A stretch of DNA of 64,000 nucleotides from Thermoanaerobaculia bacterium. GTDB taxonomy: Bacteria; Acidobacteriota; Thermoanaerobaculia; Multivoradales; JAIOJS01. The position numbers and the translations under genes are program-made. The DNA lies in NCBI GenBank assembly GCA_030429235.1, contig JAUIDB010000006.1:1-64000 (forward strand), written 5' to 3'. The notes beneath the pieces are model-generated. The model saw nothing but the letters and a program-made list of their open reading frames with translations. It was not told the DNA's origin and did no database searches. Below, piece after piece: positions 1 to 8,500 of this stretch (positions are counted from its first letter, which is position 1; every line of letters starts with the position of its first letter).

Positions 1-15
1 ACCGGCCAGCGGAAA

Positions 16-56
16 CCGAGGCTTCCCACTGGCCTCGGAAAACGCTTCGCGTTTCC
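16..56. repeat. Two adjacent short inverted repeats at the left edge
   Basis: CCGAGGC at 16-22 pairs with GCCTCGG at 32-38 across a 9-base loop. Bases 37-44 then pair with 50-56 around a CTTCG loop, with one bulged A. They may end transcription of a gene to the left of the window. No T-run follows, so this is weak. Confidence 0.35.
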
Positions 57-156
57 CGCAGCTCCCACAGGCTCGACGATGGCTGGTTGAGAGAAGCTCA
101 TACACCACGTCGGCGGACGCTACTCGGACCGGTCTAGGCGGAGGGGATCGATGAAG

Positions 157-192
157 TATCGGTCTATCGGTCCTGCGCCCTGCGCCCTGCGC
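157..192. repeat. Small tandem repeats upstream of the first gene
   Basis: TATCGGTC occurs twice in a row (157-164 and 165-172). It is followed, sharing one base, by three copies of CCTGCGC (172-192). The block lies about 45 bases upstream of the first coding sequence. It may be replication slippage or binding sites; nothing in the sequence decides. Confidence 0.6.
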
Positions 193-236
193 TCGGACGC
201 AGGTGACATGCGAATGTGGACAAGCAGAGGTTGAGA

Positions 237-611
237 ATGCAGTGTCAAGCTACTACCAAGCGCGGCTTTCCGTGTCGCATGGCAGCACTAGAGACCGGCT
301 GGTGTATCACTCACGATCCAGGCAGGACTGCTCTTAGAGAGGCCCATAGGAGAAGGGGTGGTCGTAATCGTAGGGCGCCTGATCTGCAGGTCTCTGAACC
401 CCGGGCATTGCTGCGCTCTGTCGAAGATGTTCGGGCCCTTCTCGAAGCGGTGGTCTCTGCGACCTGGCTACTCGAAAACTCTGCGAGACGCTCGCGAACG
501 CTGGCAACCCTGGCTGGTGTTGCCCTACGCGTTCTGGAAATGGGACAGCTAGAGGAGCGCCTGGCACAACTAGAAGACGAGTCGACGCAGTGTCCTGGAG
601 GCAGGGTTTGA
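237..611 (+). CDS. Small Cys/His protein, possibly mobile-element associated
   Basis: A 124-residue protein of unknown function. The N-terminus has C3, C13, C23 and H26 (C-x9-C-x9-C-x2-H), a likely metal site. It resembles the short phage and plasmid proteins with a C-A-T-x-x-G-x-P-C core followed by a CxxH segment, but ends in HDPG where that group usually has HGG. The ATG at 237 is preferred because AGAGG lies six bases upstream; a GTG at 216 would add seven residues. The rest is Arg/Glu-rich helix, perhaps coiled coil at the C-terminus. It overlaps the next gene by 22 bases, so the two are probably co-transcribed. Function is not assigned. Confidence 0.6.
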   Translation: MQCQATTKRGFPCRMAALETGWCITHDPGRTALREAHRRRGGRNRRAPDLQVSEPRALLRSVEDVRALLEAVVSATWLLENSARRSRTLATLAGVALRVLEMGQLEERLAQLEDESTQCPGGRV

Positions 612-856
612 AACTACCTCGTGGTGCGTCACTCACCGAGACTGGGAGCGAACTCGACGGGAACCTCGCTAGCCTGGAGCCACGGGGCCCAGTCCTGGGT
701 AGAGGGGATGAGATCGCGGAAACGTGGGCTCGCTTGCTCGCTCGCGGAGATCTGGACCCAAGGCTCCTGATTCTGGAGATCCACCGGCTCGTCTCATCCC
801 CCCGCGTGGCGCAGCGGTTGTTGCGAAGGGCTGGATGGCCTAGGGGCGGGGCGTGA
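590..856 (+). CDS. Hypothetical small protein, middle gene of a coupled trio
   Basis: An 88-residue protein with a GTG start inside the end of the preceding gene. Its stop overlaps the next start in a GTGA arrangement at 853-856. That coupling is the main reason to believe it is expressed, since the sequence has no recognisable domain. The second half is Leu/Arg-rich and likely helical. No strong ribosome binding site is visible, which fits translation by re-initiation. I do not recognise the family. Confidence 0.45.
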   Translation: MSWRQGLKLPRGASLTETGSELDGNLASLEPRGPVLGRGDEIAETWARLLARGDLDPRLLILEIHRLVSSPRVAQRLLRRAGWPRGGA

Positions 857-1650
857 CGAACTTCAAGATCGGCCAGCAGACCTGCCGGGATGGCAGTGGG
901 TCCGGTGGGTCTCCTCTTGAAGTTCAGATCAAGCGAGCGGCGCAAGAGGCTGAGACTCGCAGTTCAGCGAATAGTCTCCTGTCGATCCTCGAAATCTCCA
1001 TCGACGAGCGCTCCGAAGCTCTTGCCTCAGGGGACTTTCGCACCGTCAGCTGGGACTTCGCTCGCAACCTGAAGATGCAGCCCACTCTGCGGTGCCGGAG
1101 CGTCGACAGCGTCCTGGATTTCATTGATCCACTGCTCGACTCGCTCTTCTTGGAAGGTAGGCTTCCCTTTTCTCGTACCCACCAAGGCGACCCGTGGAGT
1201 GCAGCGTTGCTTGATGGGGAGCTATGGGATAGCGAGCCCCTAGAGGACTTCATGAGGTGTTGGCACAAGATCGCGCCGCCGCTCTTCGAAGTGGCGTTCC
1301 TCGCATCGAAGTCCCCTACTTATCAAGACCCTTGCGTTTTCGGGGAGGAACTCTCAGCCGATCGGAGGAGGAAATTCCGTCTGTTGTTGGCTTTTTGCTA
1401 TGAGCTTTCCGGTCTGCAGCCCACGCCAGGGAGGTCCTTTCCACTTCCAGTTGTGAAGCTAGCTCGCCTTCTCGATTCAGACCGAAGGACGACCGGTGGG
1501 TGGCTTGCCGAAGCCGTGCGGAGAGGATTCCTACTGAAGACGAAGGACTCCACAAGACCTAGGGGGCAGCGGAAAGGGCGGGCTGCAGAATACCGTTGGG
1601 CTTTGGAGACTACTCTTGACGGCCTGCAACCGACGAACGATAGCACCTAA
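853..1650 (+). CDS. Hypothetical protein with C-terminal winged-helix-like segment
   Basis: 265 residues. The last 80 read like a winged helix: a PLPVVKLARLLDSD segment, then T-x-x-W-L-x-x-A-V-R-R-G-F-L (recognition helix), then a basic wing ending in AEYRW. This arrangement is common in replication- or primase-associated proteins of phages and integrated elements, where the C-terminal domain recognises DNA. The N-terminal two thirds are unrecognised. The GTG start overlaps the previous stop by four bases. With its two upstream neighbours it forms a three-gene unit in the low-GC part of the window. The DNA-binding role is inferred from pattern only. Confidence 0.55.
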   Translation: MTNFKIGQQTCRDGSGSGGSPLEVQIKRAAQEAETRSSANSLLSILEISIDERSEALASGDFRTVSWDFARNLKMQPTLRCRSVDSVLDFIDPLLDSLFLEGRLPFSRTHQGDPWSAALLDGELWDSEPLEDFMRCWHKIAPPLFEVAFLASKSPTYQDPCVFGEELSADRRRKFRLLLAFCYELSGLQPTPGRSFPLPVVKLARLLDSDRRTTGGWLAEAVRRGFLLKTKDSTRPRGQRKGRAAEYRWALETTLDGLQPTNDST

Positions 1651-1761
1651 CCTCCTACCTCCTTCTACCTCCCTAACCCCCCAACAGGCAAGAGGGTCCT
1701 CTCGTGTTCCCACAACGCCCAGGGCCGTTCAGTTCTTCGTCGTACTGCTCGAGGCGAGAGT

Positions 1762-2169
1762 TTGGCTAGCCTGAACCAGAGAATCTTGAGGTTGGAGCGA
1801 GACCTTGCAGCTCAGCCTCGGATCACGAGTCGAGTTGTCTTTGCCCTTCCGGGCGAGTCCCGCGAGGAGGCAGTGGCTCGCCATATTCTCCGGAACCCGC
1901 AGGACGAAGGTCCTCACGTAGAGTTTCTGGTTGTCGGGCACGCTCCGTACAGAACGACTTTTTACAAGCTGGTGAGGAAGTTTCATCCGCTCGAGCAACT
2001 GGAGGGCTTGTCCGATGACTATCTCCGCGAACTCAGGGATCGGTGGGATGCCTCCATCGAAACGAGCGGGATGGCGTGCTTGGCGTCGGGCAAGCCAGAG
2101 GCGACTCGTGCCCGTCCTAGTAGCTACTTGCCGCCACGAGAACGAGATCCTGAGCCCTCTACAGGTTGA
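1762..2169 (+). CDS. Hypothetical protein
   Basis: 135 residues starting at TTG, with GAGG seven bases upstream. No signal peptide or membrane segment. The N-terminus is a short coiled-coil-like stretch (LNQRILRLERDL), followed by a compact alpha/beta-like region and a Pro/Arg-rich tail. Its last 46 bases overlap the 3' end of the convergent XRE regulator gene. I do not recognise the family. The 111 bases upstream contain no other gene. Confidence 0.45.
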   Translation: MASLNQRILRLERDLAAQPRITSRVVFALPGESREEAVARHILRNPQDEGPHVEFLVVGHAPYRTTFYKLVRKFHPLEQLEGLSDDYLRELRDRWDASIETSGMACLASGKPEATRARPSSYLPPRERDPEPSTG

Positions 2170-2420
2170 CCTCTCGTCGGGTGAAGACTGAGACCTTCGA
2201 CTAGCTCTTCAGGAGGTACCTCCAAGGCTGAGGCTATCCGCAGGAAGTTGAGGAGGGAGGGGTTTCGATGGCCTCGCTCAACTAGGCTAACGTACGTTCG
2301 GTCGAACCCAGCCTTGGCGGCCAACGCCTCTTGGGAGAGCCTCAGCGCTATTCTTGATTCCCGGACTCTCTGTCCGAACTGTCGAAGTGCGACCCGGCGG
2401 TCGTTGGTCTCTACTGCCAC
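2124..2420 (-). CDS. XRE-family transcriptional regulator
   Basis: A 98-residue HTH_3/Cro-C1 protein. The helix-turn-helix spans roughly residues 14-70, with the typical R-x-S-R-I-A-L-R-L-S-Q-E-A-L-A first helices, then T-Y-V-S-L-V-E-R-G and N-P-S-L-x-x-F-L-R-I-A-S-A-L. Such proteins are usually repressors of their own gene and of a divergent neighbour. Here the divergent neighbour is the Zn-ribbon gene at 2542, across a 121-base gap. The start is GTG. The short Gly/Arg/Ser tail overlaps the end of the gene at 1762-2169. The family call is firm; the target is inferred. Confidence 0.85.
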   Translation of the reverse strand: MAVETNDRRVALRQFGQRVRESRIALRLSQEALAAKAGFDRTYVSLVERGHRNPSLLNFLRIASALEVPPEELVEGLSLHPTRGQPVEGSGSRSRGGK

Positions 2421-2541
2421 TCTTCATGCTGGTTCCCCTGAGGACAGTTCGTCTACGGACAATGAGTCACACTCTGATAGGATTGTTGCTCTAGGCCGCA
2501 CCCCGAAGAAACCCAATACTACCGACTCAAGAACGCTGCGA

Positions 2542-3069
2542 ATGGCCAGTTGTAACTCCTGCGGAAAGAAGCGCCCTTTTGTCGAGGTTATGCCATGGAA
2601 GTGGGTCGAAGGCAGCCTCTTCTGTGACGAGTGTGCCAACCGCCTCGAGAACGAAAAGCGCGACCCGATTCGAGCAGCTAGGGCAGCCTTCGAGCAAGGA
2701 GAGCCGCTTTTTCAGCTGGCCCTTCCCCTAAGCGAGACCACCGGTGTGAGCGTGGGCATGGTCGGGGCCTTTTCGACAACAAGCACCACAGAGCACGGCT
2801 CGCTACTGAGTGGGATCGAGAGCGCGGGCTGGAGCCTAGAGCACGCTGCCTACGTCTACCGAGTTAAGGGAAGCGTCAGTCGGGACAAGCTCTTATCAAG
2901 CGGTCAGGAGGAGGCGATGCATGGCGAGATCGTCGGTGTATACATCTTCCGGAGGCGGGATAGCGAACAGTGCGCGGCAGCTCTCACGCCAGGGTCCGCT
3001 GAGTCGGATCCTGTGGGGCGTTCAACCTCATCCAGGGCGCTTCGATCAGAAGGGGCCTCGAATGAGTAG
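2542..3069 (+). CDS. Zn-ribbon plus DUF4177-like small protein
   Basis: 175 residues. The N-terminus carries two CxxC pairs (C4/C7 in CNSC, then CDEC) and is probably a zinc ribbon. The middle part (GIESAGWSLEHAAYVYR, then SGQEEAMHGEIVGVYIFRR) follows the pattern of small DUF4177-like proteins common in actinobacteria. The frame is open further upstream to 2248, but that would run antisense through the XRE gene, so the ATG at 2542 is preferred. The stop overlaps the next start by eight bases, so the SH3 gene is translationally coupled. The function of the family is unknown. Confidence 0.65.
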   Translation: MASCNSCGKKRPFVEVMPWKWVEGSLFCDECANRLENEKRDPIRAARAAFEQGEPLFQLALPLSETTGVSVGMVGAFSTTSTTEHGSLLSGIESAGWSLEHAAYVYRVKGSVSRDKLLSSGQEEAMHGEIVGVYIFRRRDSEQCAAALTPGSAESDPVGRSTSSRALRSEGASNE

Positions 3070-3577
3070 ATCGATTCTACTAGCCATATCACCGGTCTTC
3101 TTCACCATGGTGGTTGGACCGGCCGGCAGCTACGCAGCCGACTTCGTGTCCGTGACCTCCGCCGTTGCCAACCTGAGAGCATCCCCCTCTATCGATTCAG
3201 CTGTCGTCGCCAAAGTACCCCAGTCGACGACCTGCGAGCTTGCCGCGGTAAGAGGTGACTGGTTCGAGGTGGCTGCGTTCACCGGCGACTACCGCTACTT
3301 ACATTCCTCGGTGGCGCGTTCCGTCGGGCAAGCGCCGCCGCTCACCGATGAGCCGACAACTCTCGTCAGCTCTTGTCGAGGTTTTGTGGCGGCTGAGAAC
3401 CGTGCCATGAACGAAGCACTCGTCCTGGAACCGATCGACTTCGATCGACAGATTGACCTCGAATGGCGGCTGACCGATCGCTACAAGATGGCGGTGGCCC
3501 AGAAATATCGACTCCACCCGGCCCGAAGTGTCGAACTGACCCTGTGGTGTGCCAAGAATCAGTCGCGGTGGCGATAG
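3062..3577 (+). CDS. Secreted SH3-domain protein
   Basis: 171 residues. A signal peptide covers about residues 1-25 (hydrophobic core, AxA-type end before DFVSV). It is followed by a bacterial SH3 domain at about 27-85, with the hallmark VANLRASPSIDSAVVAKV and a W-F-E-V segment. SH3 domains of this type usually bind cell-wall peptides. The rest contains paired cysteines, compatible with disulfides outside the cytoplasm. The start is set by GAAGGGG six bases upstream and by an eight-base overlap with the preceding gene. The function beyond envelope binding is unknown. Confidence 0.7.
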   Translation: MSRSILLAISPVFFTMVVGPAGSYAADFVSVTSAVANLRASPSIDSAVVAKVPQSTTCELAAVRGDWFEVAAFTGDYRYLHSSVARSVGQAPPLTDEPTTLVSSCRGFVAAENRAMNEALVLEPIDFDRQIDLEWRLTDRYKMAVAQKYRLHPARSVELTLWCAKNQSRWR

Positions 3578-3616
3578 AGGCTCGCTCCAGCCCTCCTCTT
3601 TTCTGGGCCAAGTACA

Positions 3617-3672
3617 GGCCCGTAGGGTCTTCCCATCAGACTTCGTACGGCAGCTTCGGCCTAATACGGGCC
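3617..3672. repeat. Inverted repeat between convergent genes
   Basis: GGCCCGTA (3617-3624) pairs perfectly with TACGGGCC (3665-3672). The pair lies in the 126-base gap where the SH3 gene and the metalloprotease gene converge. It may act as a two-way terminator, but the 40-base loop and missing T-run make this weak. Confidence 0.35.
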
Positions 3673-3703
3673 GGATGCCAGCTCAGCGCTCTGTCCCCAG
3701 CGG

Positions 3704-4873
3704 CTACCATCTAGACAAGTCGCCGGATTCGAATCCATCTGCGAAGAGCTGGGGGCCGAAGTCCCAGGGGTAAGCGCTGTTCAGTCTCACTTCGAGAGGA
3801 AGCTTGCCTAGTGCCCGGACTATTGAGTAGTGCTGCGTCAGAGCCGGGCTGGGAACCGAGAAGGAGTAGTCCAATCGGACCAGTCGACACTCCGCAATCG
3901 GCCCAGGCCCGCCTGGGCCTGAGAGGTCTTCCAGGCCCACACTGATGGTTGACAGATGTGCATCTCCGTCGCACGGACCGTCGTAAACAACTTGGAGGGA
4001 GTAGTCATCAGACGTGCCCGAGTCTCTGTCTGCACCCGTCATTCCCATCCGAACCATGTTGACGTCGTCCGCAGTAAGGCCGGAGTAAGCCATTTCACGA
4101 GCAATACCGGAGTACATGACGCTCTGGCTGTTGGGGACTCCAAGGGACTCGCCAACCGCCCGGTTCGCACTAGCTGGCCAGGAGTGCCCTCCCGGGAGGC
4201 TGCTCAGAGTCCGGTCGAACGAACCGATGTCGATGACCGTAGCGTCGATTGCGAACGGATTGTTGTCGATCTTCCGGTACCAGGATATTGACTTGGCGCT
4301 CCCCTGTATTCCGTTGTGAAAGTCATCTAGCGTGCCTCGAATGCCATCAGTGCCGACCTCGATGGCGCCCGCCACCGCAGCCACGTCGGCTGAACGTGTA
4401 TAGCTCGTCTCTTCGAAGAAACCGTCCCATTGCTCATCCCATGTTCGGTTGATGTGATCGAGCCCCATGCCGCAGTGCCCGAGTTCGTGAAGCTGCGCTG
4501 AGTAGGAGTCGAAGGACCCAGCAGTTGGTGGAGTCTCTTCGATCAGAACACAGTTGGCGCAGTTCTCCGTTGTGGCCACCAAGTCGTTCCACGTTTGAAT
4601 CGCCTCGATGAGGCTGGGTTCGAGCTCAAGACTGTCATTCAACAAGCAGACCGACACCTCGACCTGATTCTCTACACCCGAGTAGCCGAACGGATGGACG
4701 ATTGAGAAGAATGTGATCGGACAGTCTTCCGGCGTTGGGCACGATGGGTGCTGCGTCACGGGCAGTGTCTCTCGGCAGCCGTTGTCGTCGCACACTCGCA
4801 CCTGGAGATAGGAGCCCCCGTGAGCGATTCCGGAGAGACCCAGCGCCAACAATCCAAGAAGGACTGGCTTCAC
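3704..4873 (-). CDS. Secreted zinc-metalloprotease-like protein with C-terminal GFESGD tail
   Basis: 389 residues. Signal peptide at 1-19 (GLSGIAHG cleavage region), many paired cysteines, and a central zinc motif HELGHCGMGLDH. This resembles the metzincin HExxHxxGxxH pattern but has one extra residue between the second His and the Gly. A Met-turn-like SVMYSG lies downstream. A peptidase role is therefore likely but needs proof. The protein ends in LFADGFESGDLSRW, a tail also found at the end of the protein at 58,702-60,621. The GTG start overlaps the stop of the upstream gene in a GTGA arrangement, so both are one operon. Confidence 0.7.
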   Translation of the reverse strand: MKPVLLGLLALGLSGIAHGGSYLQVRVCDDNGCRETLPVTQHPSCPTPEDCPITFFSIVHPFGYSGVENQVEVSVCLLNDSLELEPSLIEAIQTWNDLVATTENCANCVLIEETPPTAGSFDSYSAQLHELGHCGMGLDHINRTWDEQWDGFFEETSYTRSADVAAVAGAIEVGTDGIRGTLDDFHNGIQGSAKSISWYRKIDNNPFAIDATVIDIGSFDRTLSSLPGGHSWPASANRAVGESLGVPNSQSVMYSGIAREMAYSGLTADDVNMVRMGMTGADRDSGTSDDYSLQVVYDGPCDGDAHLSTISVGLEDLSGPGGPGPIAECRLVRLDYSFSVPSPALTQHYSIVRALGKLPLEVRLNSAYPWDFGPQLFADGFESGDLSRW

Positions 4874-5475
4874 CGGTTTCCCCTTTCCGATTCCGATCGA
4901 CTGCTGGCGATGAAGTGGTTGGCGACGAGTTCTTGAAGCCGTCGCAATGCGGACGCCTCGGTCAGCTCAGGATAGGCTCGTGCGTAGATCCTGGGATTGG
5001 TCAGGCGTGCTGTCGCGGTGTATGGAGCGCGTTCGCTGAGCCCTGGCCGCTCGTAGCGAATGAAGTTCATTTCAAGGACAACCGTCGACGAGTCAACTGA
5101 GATCGCTTGGTCGTGCCCGACCACTTCCCGAACACGCTCCGAAGTGAACTCCGCGAGACCAGAACGCACTGCGTGGTCAAGGATCTCGCTCGTTTCATCG
5201 AAGGTAAGGGCAACCTCCTCTGACTGCAGCACCTTGAGGTTCGAGTTGTCTACCCTTTCCCGAACCAAGCGGCCATCACCGTACAGAAGGAACTGGAACG
5301 CGGTTGCGTTTCCTAACCCGCCTCGTTCGGTCAAGAACAGCACGAGATCTGTAGGGTCGGTGCTTACCTCAAATGAGGCGGACTCGAAGTCCGGGCCACC
5401 ACTTGCAGGAGAGTGCACCTCCGGAGGTGGACCAAGCGTAAGCAACATAGTGGCAACTGCCAATACAGCTCTCAT
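4870..5475 (-). CDS. Secreted hypothetical protein, upstream of the metalloprotease
   Basis: 201 residues with an N-terminal signal peptide (MRAVLAVATMLLTLG). No recognised domain. The mature part has alternating hydrophobic strands (VLFLTERGG, FQFLLYGDGRLV) like a small beta-rich periplasmic protein, and ends in a charged helix. It is the first gene of a two-gene operon with the metalloprotease, coupled by a four-base overlap. It could be a propeptide-like inhibitor or chaperone for that enzyme; this is only suggested by the pairing. AAGGGGAAG lies just upstream of the ATG. Confidence 0.55.
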   Translation of the reverse strand: MRAVLAVATMLLTLGPPPEVHSPASGGPDFESASFEVSTDPTDLVLFLTERGGLGNATAFQFLLYGDGRLVRERVDNSNLKVLQSEEVALTFDETSEILDHAVRSGLAEFTSERVREVVGHDQAISVDSSTVVLEMNFIRYERPGLSERAPYTATARLTNPRIYARAYPELTEASALRRLQELVANHFIASSRSESERGNR

Positions 5476-5561
5476 CGTCTTCCCCTTTCCTCATTGAAAG
5501 TAGAAGAGTATCACGCGGATGAGAGGGCTGTGGCGAAAGACGGGATACTGTAGGGGCATTG

Positions 5562-8500
5562 ATGGACACAAGTGACTTGTTGCTCAATTCCAAGCTGCAG
5601 AGGCTTCTCTTGAAGCTTCCAGGAACTGGCAAGGAGTATGAGGAAGTTGTCAGGTTGGGGTTGGTGGAGGCCCTCGGTCGCAACTTGCGACTGGCCCGGT
5701 CCGGTTCCCAGTTCGGTGGGGACGTGGGAACCGGGACGAGCGGTCCGACAGTCCGGATCGAAGCCAAGCGTGTTTCGACACACCGCAGCCTAGACCAGCG
5801 CGCTCTACTGGGTGAAATCAGCGAAGCTCTGGACAGGTACCCGGATCTAGATCTCTGGGTTCTGGCTGCCTCCTGCGAGGTACCCGAGCAGATGGCCAAC
5901 GCGCTAGAACGGGAAGGCCAAAGCCGCGGCATCGGAATTGAGATCCTTGATGTTTCTTCGTCGAGGAAGAGCAAGCTCCCGCTCCTCTTGGCCAACGCCT
6001 GCGCCGAAGTCGTTGGGTACGTTGGCAAGGTCTGCGATGACTCGCTTGCGAACGAGCTGAAGTCAGTACTCGTGGAGATCGGCGCTCGGAACGACCTAGT
6101 GAATGAGAAGATAGTTGAGCCGGAGTGCCTTTTCGATCTCGTCGCCGAAAGGATGCGCTCGGTTCTTCGAGACTGTCTGTCCAAGAAGTCCGCGTCGCGC
6201 GCTCGTTTCGGTCAAGTCTTACGGGACCAGTCCTTCGTCAATCGTTCAGTTGCCTCTCAAGCACTTGATCTTTGGTGGGGGTCGGGCTGCCCCCCATCGG
6301 ACTTGCTATTGCTCTGTGGAGAGGAGGGGGATGGAAAGACTTGGGCTGCTTTTGACTGGGTCTCCAAGACTAGCGAGAGTGAGGGACTCCTTCCCTTGTG
6401 CCTAGTGGCCGGACATGCGGGCCCTAGCCCAAAGCTGGCTGCAGTACTGGCGGCACAACTTCACGAGAGTTTTCCAACCACTGGAGAGACTGTGTGGAAG
6501 ACTCGGTCGCAGCGTTGGCTTGCGTCGCCTTCGATTCGTTCACGGATCATCCTAGTGGCGGACGGTATCAACGAGCAGCCAGTATCCGGTTGGCGGCAAC
6601 TTGTCGACTCGATACTCGTCGACAGCTCCATTCTGAGTTCTCAGGTCGCTGAACAGCAGCAAGTACTTACTAGCCTTCCCGTGATTGTCACCTGCAGGGC
6701 CGGCTACTGGGACCAGATGTTCTCGCAGATTCCTCACTGGCCAGTCAACCGGCTGGAGCTAGGTCCCTTCTCTGAGCAGGAACTCCAAAGCTACCTGGCT
6801 TTCCATGGTCGGAGTAGCGATGAGTTCAGCTCTGAGGTTCATTCGCTATTGAAGAAGCCCCGCTACTCGAGTCTTGTGGTGACTCACTACGAACGGTTGA
6901 TCGCTTGTGGTGATATCACCATTGATCGGCTTCTGTATGAGGACTGGAAGGACCGCTACCAAAGGAACAGCAACCTCCCACTGGATGACACGAGCTTTCA
7001 GCAGTTGGTTCAAGAGCTTGCACGACAAGCCCTCAATGGAATCAGAGAGGTGCGAGTACAGCAGTTCCTCGGGCTGGTTCCCGAAGGGGATCCTGCACGC
7101 GTACTGTCTGAGCTTCAATCCAGTGGTGTCCTCTGTAGAACTCAAAATGGGGCCCTGCGAGTAGCACCTGAGCGCCTCTCCAACGCCCTTGGGCTGTTGT
7201 TGCTATCGGAACTCAAGAGAACGAGTCCTGCTGGGCGTGATGAGCTGATTCAGAAGTACTTCGAGCCCGGTGGCCTAGATGCTCATGCAGCGATCTGTTC
7301 AGCTGCGGTTTTTGCGGCTACGGTCGATTCAGTAGAGAACGACATCCTTGTTCAGCTCTTTAGTGCCTTCTTTCGTCTTCAGAATGTTCCGGATGCGGAA
7401 TGGGAGCGCATTCGGAGCTACTTTCCGATCCTTCCCGACGTCTATCGAGAGGTTGCCGAGAGGCTGGTAGCTGAACCGGAACTCAATCGGAGGGCGTTTG
7501 AGACTGTAGACTGGGCCTACCATCGATGGTGCGACAACCAGGATCTCCTAAGGACCATAGCGGAGCACTCGCAAAGGTGGTTGTCGTTTGTTCCACTAAG
7601 ATCACCAACATGCGATTCCCACGAATCGCAGTATCGAGAACATCTCCGGGAGCTACTCGGGGCAACTCCGACCCCAGGTACGTTCACGGCAAACGATGTC
7701 ACTCTTCACGTCATAGACTCGCCGCATCTCCGCAGGCTTTATGACCTCGCTCTTGGGCTTTTGTCAGCTCAGGCGACCGGTCTCCAGGCGTCTGTGTTGC
7801 GTACGTGGGCGCTAACTGATTCTGTCCAAGGCGAAACAAGCCGTGGTGCGGAGGTGGAGTGGCTAGTTCGTTTCCTCGACAAAGAAGCTAGCTCAAGCCT
7901 CCGGTCGGAGATCGAGTCCATGCTCACGGTGCCAAACGGAATCTGGCAATGGGCAGCCTACCGCCTCGCAGGCATGTTTCCCGACGGGAGCGCAAGTGAC
8001 CTCCAGGCCAAGGCCGATTACCAGCCACAAGGGGGCCTACTTGAGACCTGGCGATTGGATGACCCCTGCCGAGCTGGATTCTATCCCTGGAGGGATGAGG
8101 ACTGCTTGCATTGGTTGCGACGCGACGACATTGCCCCAGTCAGTAAGGCAAGAAGATTGGCGGGCTTCGCCGTTGACAGGGAGTGTGACTTTCCGGCTGA
8201 TCTCAAAGGACGAATCTCTAGAGAGCTGCGGCCGGTATTGGCGGAGTTCGCTGGTTTGGGTTTCCGACTCGGACGAAGCGCTGACCGAGGCAGATTCGAA
8301 TCCTGCGAGCCGGCGTTCGCAAGGTGGATCCCCGAGGACCTAGCAGTCGCGAAGAGAGCACACTTCGAACTCCTTTGCCGCGACTTTGATCGCGAGTCAA
8401 TAGAGAATCTGAGCGAGGAGAAGAGAGCAAGGGGGCATCTCGGAGCGGGCGACCTCGAGACAATCGCTCTGATCTTGAGAACTGAGGACTTTCGTAGGCT

